Shown here piece by piece: positions 12,801 to 27,800 of a DNA stretch of 64,000 nt; position 1 is the stretch's first letter, and each line of letters begins with the position of its first letter. The stretch spans positions 60,676,369-60,740,368 of the forward strand of contig CM067370.1 of NCBI GenBank assembly GCA_034401795.1. The letters are read 5' to 3'. The notes under the pieces were generated by a model. It searched no databases and was not told the origin of the DNA. It worked only from the letters and a program-made list of their open reading frames with translations. The stretch comes from Chaetoderma sp. LZ-2023a (Eukaryota; Mollusca; Caudofoveata; Chaetodermatida; Chaetodermatidae). Position numbers and translations under genes: made by a program.

Positions 12801-15800
12801 CACCATATGCATAGACGCTTTATACAGTATACACATGCTTACATGTATGTGTACTGCATTCATATACTGCTTCAAAAAGATTTATTTAATTAATTTATCA
12901 TTAAAGCCAATTTATCTAGCAATACACTTAACTCAGTATTGTAGTATTAGCAAGTTTTATTAAATAGCGATGCATGTAGTATTTTTAATGTGGTCATTTT
13001 AACAGTGGTATTGCTGATGATATCTGTTACTGGCAAATGCAGCAACAGTTTTCTGCAACACGATTCAGCCATTGTCACACTGATGTCAAAAGGTTAATTG
13101 TTACAAAGCGAGTATTAGAATGGCTAGTGTACAGTTTGCAAATACCATTGCTCACCTTACACCACCCTTATTTCCAGTTATACATGTAGGTGGCAATAAG
13201 AATTCAATAAAGATTAGTTGAAATGACAATGTTCCAGGTGAACGATACAGGAGTTACAGGGCTATTTTCCACCGATTTCTAAATACGGGGGATTAGCTGG
13301 GTGGAAATAGCACTGTTGCACTTCAGGATGAGACGGCGAGTGAAGACACTTTAATAAACAATAATCAAGCTCGTTCTTCAAATATTACTGATATTAAATT
13401 TTTAATGATTCTAAACTTTACTTCAAGTTCAACTGGTGATAGTAAATGTTACAAACCCTAATTATCTATCTGTAGAAAACTATCTCTAAGTCTATGAATC
13501 TCTATATCGATCTGTATGACTGTATAATTCTATCTCTCAATCTAATTCTATCTCTCTATCTCTAGCTCTGACTCTCACTGTTTCGCTCACTCACTCTATC
13601 TGTCTCGTATAGAAATTCATTCACATTTTATAGCTAGCAGTTGTTAGAGTCATCAAAAAGGTAGTCAAGAGACATGTTCAAAATAAGGTCAGAACATGTC
13701 TAAAATCATGAATAATTTGTTTAAAGAATCAAGTTTTTACTAATAGTACTTTTGTGAATACCAGATTTATGCAATTCAATGAAAAATATAATTAACCACT
13801 TTCATTCTGTATACGTGCTGACAGTATTTTACTCTGACAAAATCAGAAAATCTTGATGACTATTTTGAAAACAATCAAAGCGAAAGTTGTTTCTGCTTGA
13901 GGCAGCAACAACTTTCAGTCAAATTATTTCCAAAATAATATGCAAGTTTCTTATGCCAATGTCTTGAAATATGTTTGTGGGAATTTAGAATGAAAATGGT
14001 TATCAGATTATGAACATGTATTTTTAGATGTATGTTATTATATATAAAAGTTCAGTATATGTCTTGGAATACTGTGATTTATTATGTCCACACTGCAGGC
14101 TGGGTGGCTTTAATTGTCCTGGCTATTAATTGGGCTATTGTCCTCTGTCCACTATACTCCTGGAATTGTCACGTTTGATTTCATATGATTCAGCTGGCCA
14201 TGATTAGGAACATTCTAATTTATGCTGGATAAAATCAATAATATATAATTTCACACAGAATTTCCTATACCTGTCCTAATAGCACCATGACACAGGCCCC
14301 TTGGGCCTCTTGTTCAACAATGGTTTATCAGATTTCAATGGAGATTTACAGAAATGCTCTGCAATGCAGGGAAGCAATCTGTGTCATTACTAATTTGTAT
14401 TATGGGAAGTTTTCTTATATTTTCACTGCTTTAGAATTATGATTTATCATGTGTTTAGGTCAATACCTTTATTTAGCCTTATTATTTAATAATGATACAT
14501 CAGATTTCAACAAAGCTTTAAAGAAATGTTCTATGCCATGCAGGGATGCAATCTGCATAATCATTAATTTGGATTTTTGGGTAACTTTTCAATATTTATT
14601 TATGGTCTTGGCATATTCCCTATGTTCATGGCTTAAAGTGTTAGAATAGATTCTAACTTGATTCAAACGTGAATACTAATCAGTAATTTATCTAGTTGAG
14701 GGGACGGGTAATACATAATATCAATGCTTAAATCCTTAAACACAATTTATACATCAATTCTGAAATAGCAATTCAGTACGGGAATATATTTCCTAAACCT
14801 TCTTAGAATTTTGTTTGTTGTAGGAGCAGGAGAGCTTCCTGGAAGAGTTGCGCAAATCACAACGTAAACTACTCAAACTTTCTCGAGACAAAAGGTAATG
14901 TTTACTGTACTATAAATTATTGTAGCCGTTTATTTAACCCTTTAAGGAGGCAAAAAATTGCTTCTACAGCGGTCTTGGAAAATTTCCATTTGCAGAGCAA
15001 GAGAAGACTATTTTTGGAAATTTATCACTGGAATGACTGTACTTGATAATCGAGCCATTTATTCCAGTGTTAATTTTTCAAAACTAGTCTTCCCTTTGTT
15101 TGCAGATGGACAATTTCTATGGAAAAATTAAATTTTCTAGAACAAATTTAAAGGCTAGAGGGTTAATTTGTGGTAAGAATGGGATACACTACATTACATC
15201 ATTTGTCGCTTAACCCTTTAGCGTCCATATCAACCAAAAACGGCTTTTGCAGTAGGTTTGAGAAATGTCCATTTGCAGACCAAAAGACTTTTGAAAATTT
15301 ACCACTGGAATGACTGGCTCGATAAACGAGCCAGTCATTCCAGTGGTAAAATTTCAAAAATAGTCTTCGTTTGGTTTGCAAATGGACATTTTCTATTAGA
15401 AATTTTCTTTATTAAATTTGAGGGGTAAAGGGTTAATAGACAAGTCCATTAAGATCAGGCTCTGCAGTGCTCTTGACGAATAGCCATTTGCAAGTCAAGA
15501 CTATTTTTTTAAATTTACTAGCCTGCCTCTATAACCAAGACAGCCATTCCAATGGTATATTCTTAAAGATAGTCTTCTCTTCACCTGCAAATGAACATTT
15601 ACTGAGCCAAAATATCTATTTTCCTAAAACATTTGTACCATTAAAGAGTTAATGTTTTTTTAACTATTAAACTTGTTGTGCTCAGACAAGAGGATTTGAG
15701 CCAGGTTAACCTCCATGTCAACTAATTAGATCGAACCAATGTCACTGTTGATTTGGCTATATATACATTCAGAGTTCACTCCCTTGGCTCTATGCTCATG

Positions 15801-18800
15801 ATGGTTAACAGCCATTCCATTTATGCGAAATAATGGCATGGCTAACCAACTATCCAATCCAATGATGACTAGTACCATAGTGCTTAGTATGGAATTATTC
15901 ATATAGGCCTACAATGCCTGCCTTTCAGTGCATTTTAAATGTCAATCAGAAACAGTGGTTTCACCACCTACAGGCACTGTCATGATGAGTTCTTGACATT
16001 ATTGACCTTTTACATTGTTCATGGATGACTAGCCATGTTAGTTAACTCGAACATAGCCCGCTAGGACATATTGCCTTGCCTTCAGAGATGCATAGCCATG
16101 TCAGTTAACCCCACCATAACCTAATTCAAAAATGCAAGAGCAAATGACTTATGTGATGGCTTTCTCTTCTTAATAAATATAATAAGTAGATAATAGTATG
16201 TTGTCAGTATACCCTCAGTATTCATGGGTACCTAGCCTTACCCTCAGGCTATGCTTTAACCTCCAGAAAGTGTCACTAAAACATGGAGCATAAAATATAG
16301 TATTGGGTTATTAGATCACTTCAGGGCTAAGTGAGCTTATGGCATGGTGTCCGTCCGCCGTCCATCAAATCGCTTCTTCTCCTTAATGGTTTGACTGATT
16401 TCAACCATATTTGGCTGGAAGGAGCCGATGCTGGTATCCTCCAGACCTTTTTTCTGAATTTTGATTGGTCAATTTTTTCTGGTGAAAATCTTAGATTTTA
16501 TGAAAAATTTACCAGAAATTGTCAAAATGCTACTCCTCCATAGATACTTGACATATTTCAACCAAATTTGACTAGATGGATTCTATGGTGGTAGGCTCTA
16601 GAACTTATATTCAGAATTTTGATTAAGCAATCTTTTGGGTGAAAAATCTTAGATTTTATTTTAAAATCTACGTGAAATGGTCAAAATGCTACTCCTCCTT
16701 AGCTTCTTGACATATTTCAACCAAATCTGACTAGATGCATTCTAGAGTGGTAGGTTCTAAATCTTCTATTCAGAATTTTGATTGATCACTCTTTTTGGGT
16801 GAAATTCTTAAATTTTATTAAAAAATCTACCAGAAATGGTCAAAATGCTACTCCTTCTTAGCTGCTTGACATATTTCAACCAAATTTGGCTAGATGGATT
16901 CTATGGTGGTAGGCTCAAGAGCATTTTTTCAGAATTCTGTTTGATCATTTTTTGGGGTGACAATCTTTGATCTTATGAAAGAGCTACCAGAAATTGTTAA
17001 ATTGTTACTCCTCCATAGGTGCTTGACACATTTCAAACACATTTTACTAGATGGATTCTATGGTGGTAGGCTCTAGAACTTCTTTTCAGAATTTTGATTG
17101 ATTAATTTTTTGGGTGAAAATCTTAGATTTTGTAAAAAAAATTACCGGAAATTGTCAAAACGCTACTCTTCATTAACCACTTGGCGGATTTTAGCATAGT
17201 TTGGCTGGGAGGACCCTATGGGTCTAGGTTTCAGAACGTGTATACAGAATTTGGGATGATAAATTTTATGGTGAAAATCTTGAATTTTAGGGAAATTTAC
17301 TGGATATTATTAGAACCCTGTTTAAGACTATATGCTCGGCCTCAACGTGGCGCAGGGGTGTAACCCACTGGGTGTCAATCCAGACATTTGGAGATCGAAT
17401 CAACCGAAATGGTGCTCGCCCTGTGAGGATCCGCCAGGCAGGTGCAGCGCCGGGCTCCACGCCTCGAAGGAGCCCACCCTCAGCTACTGGAGGTCCCATC
17501 AACTCATCTTGTGGAGCCAAGGGACGAGGATGGAGAGCTACTGGCCAACCGAAAGAGAAGACCAAACCCAAAGAGAACCCCAGTATCAACATCATGCACT
17601 GGAACGCAGAAGGGGTTACCAACAAGAAATCAGAGCTCGAACAGTTCCTGTACGAAAACAACATTGATATCTGCTGCATCCAAGAGACACACCTGCAAGA
17701 AGGAAAACCATTTAAGATCAGAGGTTACCAGATTTTCCGGTGTGATCGAAGAAGAAGAAAGAAAGGCGGGGTGATTACCTTGGTCCGAAACAGCGTGAAC
17801 GCCAGCCAGATCAAAACCTTTATGGAAGAGGCAGAATATATCAAGATCAAGGTAACAACCAGCAGCTCTGTGATTGACATTGTCAATTATTACTGCCCTA
17901 ATGACAAGAATCTCTCACTTGGCACAATCCAGGTCCCGGACTGCCACTTCCTCATTGCGGGAGACTTTAATAGCCAGTCCCAGAGCTGGGGATACAGAAC
18001 ACTTGATAAACGAGGGGAAGACATTGAAGCATGTCAAGATGAAAAGCACCTTTTACTTGTCAACGATCCCACAGATCAGCCTACCTTCTACTCGCGCCAG
18101 TGGCACTCGACAACAACACCGGACTTGGCATTTTGTACAGAAGACATTCACAGAAACCTCAGTGGAGTGGTCGGATCGCAGTTAGGAGGAAGCGACCACC
18201 GCCCAGTCCTGCTCTCTCTTTCTGGAAGTATTTCGACAAGTTCACCTCAACATCCAAGGTGGAACTACAAAAAGGCAAATTGGAGTCTGTTTGGCATTCG
18301 TTCGAATGAGCTTACCCAAAATATAGCGGTAGAAGGGAGAAACATCAACAACGTGGTAAAGGAATTTAATTCAAGTATCCTCAAGGCTGCCACCGAAGCG
18401 ATCCCTCGAGGGTTCAGGAAAAACTACGGCGCCTACTGGACAACAGAACTGCAAGCAGCACATGATAAACTAGACAAGGCCAGAGAAGATGCAGAGGATA
18501 ATCCCTGTCATGAAAACCACTTCACGCTACAACAAACTAAAGCCAGGTATCTAAAGACCAAGCGGAGGCCAAAAAAAGAAGCTGGAGGGAAAAGATGGCA
18601 GGGTTTACGTTAGAGAGAGACACCACAAAGCTATGGAGACTGACTAAAGCACTGATTGATGAGGGTGTCGGGGGAGAGAAGATTACTCTTGAAGAAGATG
18701 GACAAACACTGACAGGAAAGATGGCTGCAGATGTCTTTGCGAAGGCATATGCAAAAGAAAGCAACATTTCTATACCACGAATGCATCAAAAAGAGGTTAG

Positions 18801-21800
18801 AAAAGAGCAAAAGGAAAGAACAGACACCAACACTCATGATGTAATGAAAGTTGACATTATCTATCCGCCAATTGAAGAAGAAGAAGAAATCTCCTGGGCC
18901 AGATGGCATTACGAATGAAATGATCCAACACCTTGGTAATGCATCTCTCCGCAAGTTTCCAGACATCTTTAATCTCAGTTGGACCAATGGAGAGGTTCCT
19001 CAGTGCTGGAAGGAAGCCAGAATGACTCCTATTCTGAAAAACGGAAAGAACAAGACGAAAGTGCTGAGCTATCGTCCTATCAGTCTTACAAGCTGCATAT
19101 GCAAGACCATGGAGCGCATCATCAACCAGCGGTTGCAGTGGTACCTGGAGTCAGAGAACATTATAGTTTCAGAGCCGTCCGGCCGGCTTCAGAAGATACA
19201 GGAGCACAGAAGATCAAACAACACATCTTGCACAGGTCATAGAGGACACTTTTCAAGCCAAGAAGGTGATGCTAGCTGCCTTTATCGATCTGCAGAAGGC
19301 ATTTGACAAGGTGTGGAAGGATGGCCTCCTCATGAAGCTCCGGTGCGCAGGCATCGGTGGCAACATGTTCCGATGGACCACGTCATACCTACACAATCGC
19401 AGAGCTAGGGTGCTGGTGGATGGACAATCTGGACAGAATGTATTGCTGAGACAAGGGGTGCCATGACGCGGAGTATTATCACCAACTCTGTTCATACTCT
19501 TCATTAATGACATTGTAGCAGAGCTACCCAATGGGATCCAAGCAGCCCTCTATGCAGATGACCTCGTACTCTAGTGCACCGAGGAGTACACAACGACTGC
19601 CACGTACAGAATGCAGCTCGCCTTGGACAGAATTACAGGTTGGGCCAATCGCTGGTGTATTAACATCAACAAAGAAAAATCATCAGCCATGCTATTCTCA
19701 CTGTCCACCAAAACCAAGGTTGGCAATCTGACACTGGGCGGTACTCCACTCGAATACGAGGACCAGCAGACATACCTGGGAGTCACCTATGACAGAAGAT
19801 TAACATGGAAGGAGCACATCCAGAACGCAGAGGCAAAGGCCAGAAGAAAGCTAAACATCATGAGGAAGCTGGCAGGAACAAAGTGGGGTGCCAATGAAAG
19901 GATCCTCAAGACCATCTACCTAGGCGCCGTACTACCACACCTTGAGTATGGATCCAGCTCATGGATGACAGCAGCTAAATCTCAGAACCTCGACAGAGTA
20001 CAAAACCAGGCACTGTGCATCATCACTGGTGGAATGAGATCAACACCAATAGAAAAATGGAGCAGACAGCAGGCATCCCCCCACTTAGCAAAGGAAGGGA
20101 ATGCAAAGCACTGATCCAAGCTGCAAAGTTCAAATCGTTCAACAACCACCCAATGAAGATCAGGCAAGCACAGCTGTCATCTGGAAGACTTAAAAGATCA
20201 AGTTTTGTGAAGACAAAAGCACTTCAAAGGAAACACCAAGAAATGTTGCCAGCACAAATAGAAGACCCAAACCACACCCTTGATCCTCCACCCTGGGAAA
20301 ACAAACTAGAGAGCATAGCTATTCGCACCACAACCAAAGATGAACACAGTGATGTGAGCAAGAAGGCCCTGACCCTAGCCATGCTGGAAGAAATGTACCC
20401 TCAGGAGACATGGATAAGGATCTACACAGATGGATCAGCCAAAGATGCAATTAGGAGCGGAGGTGCCGGACTGCACATACAGTATCCAAACGGACAACAT
20501 GAGTCAGCGGCAATACCGACAGGCAAACACTGCACAAACTACAGAGCTGAAGTCGAAGCACTGGTTCATGCAGCTAATACCATCAGCAGAACAGCAGACC
20601 CTATTGCACAGATTGTCTTTTTATCTGATGCCCGCTCCGTCCTTGAGGCTATCACCAAAGGTAAGCTGCCACAACTTGAAGAAGCACTACAAACCATCAA
20701 ATGCTTTCGGATAGCATTGCAGTGGATCCCCTCACACTGTGGCGTCCAAGGAAATGAGGAAGCAGACAAGATGGCAAAGGTGGGTGCAGAAGAGAATCAG
20801 ACAGAAAACATGGCTACCCATACAGAGATGAAGACTATCATCACGTCACTCTATAGAACATCTCAATCAGAAGATGCCTACCATCATCTCTCGAGGCCAG
20901 AGTAAGTGACCATTTTTCGTCTCAGAACTGGACACAACAGATTAAACCAACACATGTACAGGCTGTTCCACCTTACGACATCGCCCGCTTGTCCTTGTGG
21001 AGAAGCAGAACAGACCACAGAGCACATACTTCAATGTTGCAGTACATATCAGCTGCTGAGAGAAGAGATCTGGCATTTGTCAACCTCTTTTCTTGAAAAA
21101 CTGTATGGGCCTGTGGAAGAACTGCAGAAAACCACAGATTTCATCTTGAGAACGGCTCTCCAAGTGTGATACCAGCGATCGAAAAGAAGAAGATTAGAAA
21201 TGCTACTCCTCATGAACTTCTAGGGCGATTTCAACCAGACTTGGATGGAAGGACCCTATGGTAGCTGGCTTCAGATATTGTATGCAGAATTTTAATTGCT
21301 CAATTTTTGGGTGGGCATTTGGATTTTCCAAACGTTGAAATTTCTCAAGACCAATACAGAAGCCGTTTTTGGCTGTTTGAGTGTTAAAATGGTAAGAATA
21401 CTGGCAGTGAGTGGGTCAATTTTGTTTGCTATGGCATGTATGGTAACTGAGAGAAAAGTGTGGCTGTCTTATGTTTTAGTGTTACATAAAAATTGGAAAT
21501 TGTTATCATAGTTTGTGTTATCAGTGCATAGATGTGTTAATATACACCCATACAAAGCAGGTTATGTGATGGCGCTTATCATCTACCTGATTCTTTCTCC
21601 ATTCAGATCCAGAGTTTTGTAACACATTGAAAATATGAAACCACTTAAAACCACATGTAACTGTTTGCTAACAGGCCACCTGTTTTTTAATCTCAGAATT
21701 TATCGTCACTTATTTATTCTCTTAATCTCGTGAGTGAATGATCATTCATTCACCTATGATCCAGTTTAAAATGAAATATTAACCCTTTTGTCCCATTAAT

Positions 21801-24800
21801 GACTAGATTTTGTCAAGAAAGGCAAAATATGTGCTTATTGAATATCGATTTGCAGACCAAGAGACCATTTTTATCTCGCCTGCGAAGCAGGATCGAGACA
21901 TAGGTAGCACTTTTCCGGCGGCAGCGGCGGCGTAAACTTTTAAGTGAAGTTTATATCTCAGCAATGCCTGATCCAATTGGAACCAAACTTGGGTGCATGG
22001 TAATATACATGAAAAGGAAGCAGCCCGCCGATGAAAAGCCCATGAGGTCAAGGTTACAAGGGTCAAAGGTTACAGTATAATCTTTGTTAATATTTTACGT
22101 TAAATTTTTGCGTTAAACAAAGGTTATTGCCTTATATCTCAGCAATGCCTGATCCAATTGGAACCAAACTTGGGTACATGGTGATATACATTGAATGGAA
22201 GCAGCCCACCGATAAAGCGGTGATGACGTCAAGGTTATGATGTCAACGGTCACAGTATAATCTTCGTTAATATTTTATTTTTTTGCATTAAACAAAAGTT
22301 ATTGTCTTATATCTCAGCAATGCCTGATCCAATTGAATACACGGTTACCTATAATGATATGATGCAACATGATGATGTTGGGGTCAGAAGGTCAAAGGTC
22401 AATATCACTGTGACCTTGATACAGAACTCTGCTTTTTCAACATTAAGTTTTTGCGTTTAGCAAAACCTCTCAGCTTATATTTCAGGATTGGTTAAGCCTA
22501 TTGCAAATAAACTTAGATACATGGTTACCTATAATGATAGGATGCAGCATGATGATATTGGGATCACAAAGTCAAAGGTCAAAGTCACTGTGACCTTGAT
22601 GTAGAACTCTTTGCTATTTCAACATTAAGTTTTTGCGTTTAGAAAAACTTCTCAGCTTATATTTCAGGACTGGTTAAGGCTATTACAACGTAGAAACCTG
22701 GGTACCTATAATGTTAGGAAGCAGCATGATAACATTGAGGACAGAAGGTCAACGGTCAAGGTAACTGTGACAAACAGGGGACAGGCGAGACATTTAATTC
22801 CGCGGAATTCTTGTTTAAAATTTACCACGAATAACTGGCTCGATTATCTAGCACTGGCTCGATTATTGAGCCAGTTACTCCAGTTGTAAATGAGAAAAAA
22901 TACTCTTCTCTTGGCCTGCAAATGGACATTCCTCAAGACCGCTATAGATGCTGGTATGGACCTGTTTCACCATGAAAGGGTTATAATTAACACTAACAAA
23001 GCTACTCGCCTGCATTGGGTATACTTTTAGAGTAAGTCTTTCAGAGGCAGCTATCTGCACTAGGGAACCGGTTCCGCCACGCCTATATAGAGGACATTTA
23101 ATAAACAAGTCCATGTGCATGCACACAATGCTAGTATGTATGCAAACAAGCCCAAGACTTCATTAATTCAACCCAAGTGTGCTTAGTTCAATCGATCTTT
23201 GAAATCATCAAGAATGTTCTCGAAAGATGCAGTCTTTGTTTCTTTGTTGAACAAATTATGTACTTTATGTAGAAATGGTGTCTAAGATATATATTTTCAT
23301 GTATATAATTTTGTCGATTAATAATAGATATAGTTCTCACTGTTAGCCTGCTGAATTTCTCCAGACTACATTTTCCATAGGGTATAACTTCTAAAGTTTG
23401 CCACAAGTGTACTAGTACGACATAAGGCTGATCTTTCAGTTGAAATTGTATTAATAATTTCCTGTCCATTATTTGTTTTGCACATATTACATTAATGACT
23501 GTTATTTTTCTTTCTCAGCTTTCTGTTGGATCGACTGCTGCAATATGAGAAGACGGAAGATACATCTGGAGACTCAGACATGACCGCATCAAGTGATAGT
23601 GATGATGGACATAAAGATACAAGTCATAGTAAAAAGTACAGAATTCTTTGTATTTCTTCTGTTAACCCTTTACTAGTCAAATTTGTTAAAGAAAATCTAA
23701 ATATTTCGTTATTGAATGTGCATCTGCAGGTAAGAAGAATATTTTTGAGAATTTTCCACTGGAATGACTGGCTCGATTATCAAGCCAGGCATTGCAGTGG
23801 TAAATTTTTAAGAATACTCATGAAACAGTACCATATTTCTCCTAATTGAAGCCCATGCTCTAATAGAAGCCCACCCCCTAACTTTGACATATGAGCTCCA
23901 ATGATTTGTTAGTAGTTTCAAAATGCAAAATTCTATATTAGAAGCCCACCCCCAACTCAGCAATTTGTATTGGAAAACAAATTTTTAAGAACAAATTTGT
24001 AAGAATAGCATGTATAATAATAAGAATCGTGTAATGGGATTGCTCTAATTTACATCAATTTCTGCCCTGATACATTCCCGGACGCCTAGAAATCAATACA
24101 GGCTTCAGATTTGTAGATCTCGGCCACCTATTAAATTACTACTAACAGTAGTAGGCCACGTATGTTCAAGATTTAATAGTTATTCCACAATTTTGTATTC
24201 CTTATAAAAAATATTTTAAGACCAAATTTATGTGCCAACCAAGCGGTGACCAAGCAGTCGCTCGTATTGCACATTAATTTTGTAATGCCGACCAACATCA
24301 AATGATCCAAAACAGAATCAAGACGTATGACAAAAATTGCTTGAAAGTCTGAGAATTAAAATCTTATGTTGGCGAGCCGCTGGCTCTTTTATGTTCTGAG
24401 GCGCAGTGTTCTCACGCGATCTAATACGCTAACAAGAGGTTGTTATCAAATTGGTACCCATTATTCATATCAGACCTAAAGTACAATGATCAGTTCTATC
24501 GCGCAATGGTAATATATAGCATTTCCAAGTTCCGAGTCTGAGTCCAGAATATGTGTAGCCGAGTACTCGCTCTAAATTTATAAAGCTGTTGCGATTGAAG
24601 GCAAATCACGTGATTTATTTATATCTTTTCGCGATGACATTTTATGTTAAATTCAAGATCAATTTTAATATAATAAATGATCTTTATTAAAGGATACGCA
24701 ATATTTAAGCACACCAACGTAATAATTTCACTTCCGCGATGATGTTTTTGAGGTATACATTGAACATAGTCATAATGCGGCAAGATTCTTTCACCGGGAA

Positions 24801-27800
24801 ATTGAGTTCAATTTTCATGGTATAATTTTTACAATTTTTTTTCGAGAAAACTTTGATATAAGTCCACCCCCTTTTTCAGAAATGTTGGTTTGGAAATTGA
24901 ACACCTCTTGTCTTAATAGAAGTCTAGGCTTCAATTAGAAGTCTAGGCTTCAATTAGGTGAAATACAGTATCTTAGACAACGGCTGAACCAAGTTTGTTC
25001 AAGAGAATCTAATTGGATGTTTGATCTGACAATGATCTTAGATGTTCCAAGGTGTGTGTGTGTGTCTGCGTGCGTGGGTGTGTGTGTGTGAGTGCGTGCC
25101 TGCATGCATGTGTGTGTGTGTGTGTGTGTGTGTTCTACCACCACCCCTTGGATATGCTATTGAATCATTTGATAGAAAGATTGTAAGCTGGAGGCAGGAA
25201 AAGAGGTTAGAGTAAGGATACTGCACATATATCCCTACATTTTCCCTTCCTCTTTAAACAACAATTTGGGGATATATATATACTTAAAGGTCTGTTGATT
25301 GCAGATCCCAATGGAAAGAACTGGAAAGATATATGATAGGAAAAGAGGTTAGAGTAAGGAAGCTGCATATATATATATATATATATATATGCAGCTTCCC
25401 TACTCTAACCTCTTTTCCTATCATGTATCTTTCCAGTTCTTTCCATTGGGATCTGCAATCAACAGACCTTTAAGTATATATATGCAGCTTCCTTACTCTA
25501 ACCTCTTTTCCTATCATATATCTTTCCAGTTCTTTCCATTGGGATCTGCAATCAACAGACCTTTAAGTTTAGTAACTTGCTTACATTTTAGACGCCGTTC
25601 TGGTACAAGTCCAGTAGCTGGAGGTGGGGGAGGAGGTGGTGCTGGTGGTACATCACAATCTTCAGAACCAGCTGGAGGAGTTATAAAATCTGAACCAGTG
25701 TCTCATGCTCGAGTAAGAAAGTTATTCTTATATTTATGGTTACATGTTTCGATAAATGAAAAAATTATCTCATTGCTTTCACTTTCTTATGCTAGGCAAT
25801 TTGAGAAAATTTGATATGTGTACCGTCAGCTATCAAGATGCTTGATTCTAGACACTGTGCCTTTGTTCCTAGTACTGTACTAAGTAAACTTTCTGTAGTT
25901 TTAGTATCACTGTATCAGGTATATAATTATTTACATACGGGTTACAGTGCATTTGGAGAGGAATATAATGGTTATTTTATGATTATGTGTACGTATATGC
26001 TAGCATTTCATCTAAGAAAATGTCACTTAATAGTGGCATGATAGTTAACATTTGCAGAGATATCTTAGAGATATTATGACAGAAGAAGTCTGGTAAAAGC
26101 CATGGAAAACCTATCCTCAGATGAAATACTATGTTGTTCAGCAAAGTAGCTTTTGTGATATCGAGCTGAAACTAAAATAGCGGTTCATGTTTTAACCACA
26201 TATAAGCATCACGTTATGGTCCAATGCAAATACCAGCTTTTTCTGCTGAATTGATCAATTGTGAAACTTCAACAGTAGCCACGCACAACTGCAATATAGG
26301 ACAAAGATTATAGTCAATTGCTAAATATGAACTATCGATGTGAACATGGAAGCTCCCCAGGTTCTCATTTTTTATCCATGTTGAATGCAGTAATTATATA
26401 ACATGTTCAAGGATAATTACCCTTTTCAAACCAAGTCACAGGTATGACCAATTCTTAATAATTAAAAAAATAATATGTTGAATATTTTGAAACTAATTTG
26501 ACTGGAAGCTGTTGCTGCCTTAGGCAGCAACAGTGCTGCCTTAGGCAGCAACAGCTTCCTGTCAAATAAGTTTCAAAATATTCAACATGGTATTGGTATG
26601 GTTGCTTTGAAATTAACATACTATTTCAGTGCTGGAAGAATTAATGTCTTAGACTAAGGAGTAAGACTATATACTTGTAACAATTAAATTTAAATTCTTT
26701 TCCAAAAAGTATTCGTTTTCTATCTTGATACGTTAACATATATTAATAAAGTCAATTTAGAAACAACCAAAATCGACTTCTGAAATTATGATTGATCGGT
26801 TGGTTGAACATGCAAACCAATCAATCATCGATCAAATCGATTAATCAGAACAACACTAGGTGTCACAGGTGTCATACGCTCACATCAGAGTAATTACCTT
26901 TATTTACTTTGGCATGAATTCATTTTTCGGGCTTTGATGAATTAGGTATCGTTTTCCTCAGTATTTTATTGAATATTTCGTCACTAGTTAGAGAGCGGTA
27001 GTGTTATTTTCATGTGGTATCATCTATCATGAAGTAAATGGTGAATTTTGATGTTTTTAATTTGCTATTTTCCAGGCATCAAGTCCTGATATGAGCAATA
27101 AGAAGAGACCTAAGGCAGTCGCTAGAAAAGGTGGTAAAACAAGTAAGTTTCATTCATGTTTTTGAAACCTTGAATAATTCTACACTGCGCAAATCTTAGC
27201 ACATAAATACACAATATACTCCTGCTAGGCAAAGATTGCGATGAAGCACATAACACATAACCCACTATCTATGAGTGAAAGAATGGGCTAAAAGATCATG
27301 CTTCTGGTGTTTAAATGTCTAAGTGACCATGTACTAGCTTACCTAACTTCACTGATTACAATAAAAATATCACCGCGATCACTCCAATCAAGCCAACGAT
27401 TACTTTGGGTCACGCCACCATCTAATCTAGTTATTGGACAATATGCTTTCTCTAGAGCTGGACCTAAACTTTATATTCATACATTCCAAACTGCCACAAC
27501 ATGTAATTCTTAAAACAAACTTCTCTAAACACATCTGTATCAGAAAGCTTATTTTTTACCCAATGTTTAATTTTACTTTGTAAAGTGCCTTTGAGAAGTG
27601 TTGGTCTGAAATTGGCATTATAAATACATACTTATATACACACACGCACGCATGCACATACTTACGCATGCACACGCACACGCGCACGCATGCACACACG
27701 CACACACACACGCACGCACGCACACACACACGATTGCAATTGTTTTAATTCACCATCCTCAAAACAAGCTGTGCAAAATAGAAGAATACACCAATAAGAT

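Larger units (their letters stand above)
17316..21192 (+). mobile_element. Non-LTR retrotransposon (APE-RT-RNase H), 3.9 kb
   Basis: A copy-and-paste element primed from a nicked target. Order: apurinic-type endonuclease, reverse transcriptase, RNase H, C-terminal CCHC-like knuckle. That order and the RNase H suit the I/Nimb/Jockey side of the non-LTR tree; the exact clade needs a tree. Its 3' end is the simple GAAAAGAAGAAG tail. 7-bp duplications flank it. The reading frame is broken by about four frameshifts (near 18600, 18870, 19200 and 20030) and at least three stops (19464, ~19571, 20903). It is dead but fairly young. It lies in sense orientation in INO80E intron 3. Confidence 0.9.

Noticed and set aside
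12655..12963. 102-codon open frame
   Set aside because: No recognisable motif, no splice signals that fit INO80E, poor composition; chance ORF in intron 2.
17287..17679. 130-codon minus-strand open frame
   Set aside because: Antisense shadow of the LINE endonuclease start; no domain, no splice context.
27298..27513. 71-codon frame MLLVFKCLSDHVLAYLTSLI..., resembling the C-terminal part of LINE-type proteins
   Set aside because: The LVFKCL..., PRSLRSS..LL..P and FS..GPKL..-like words suggest a short retroelement 3' relic, but it is too short to classify and no flanking element could be defined.
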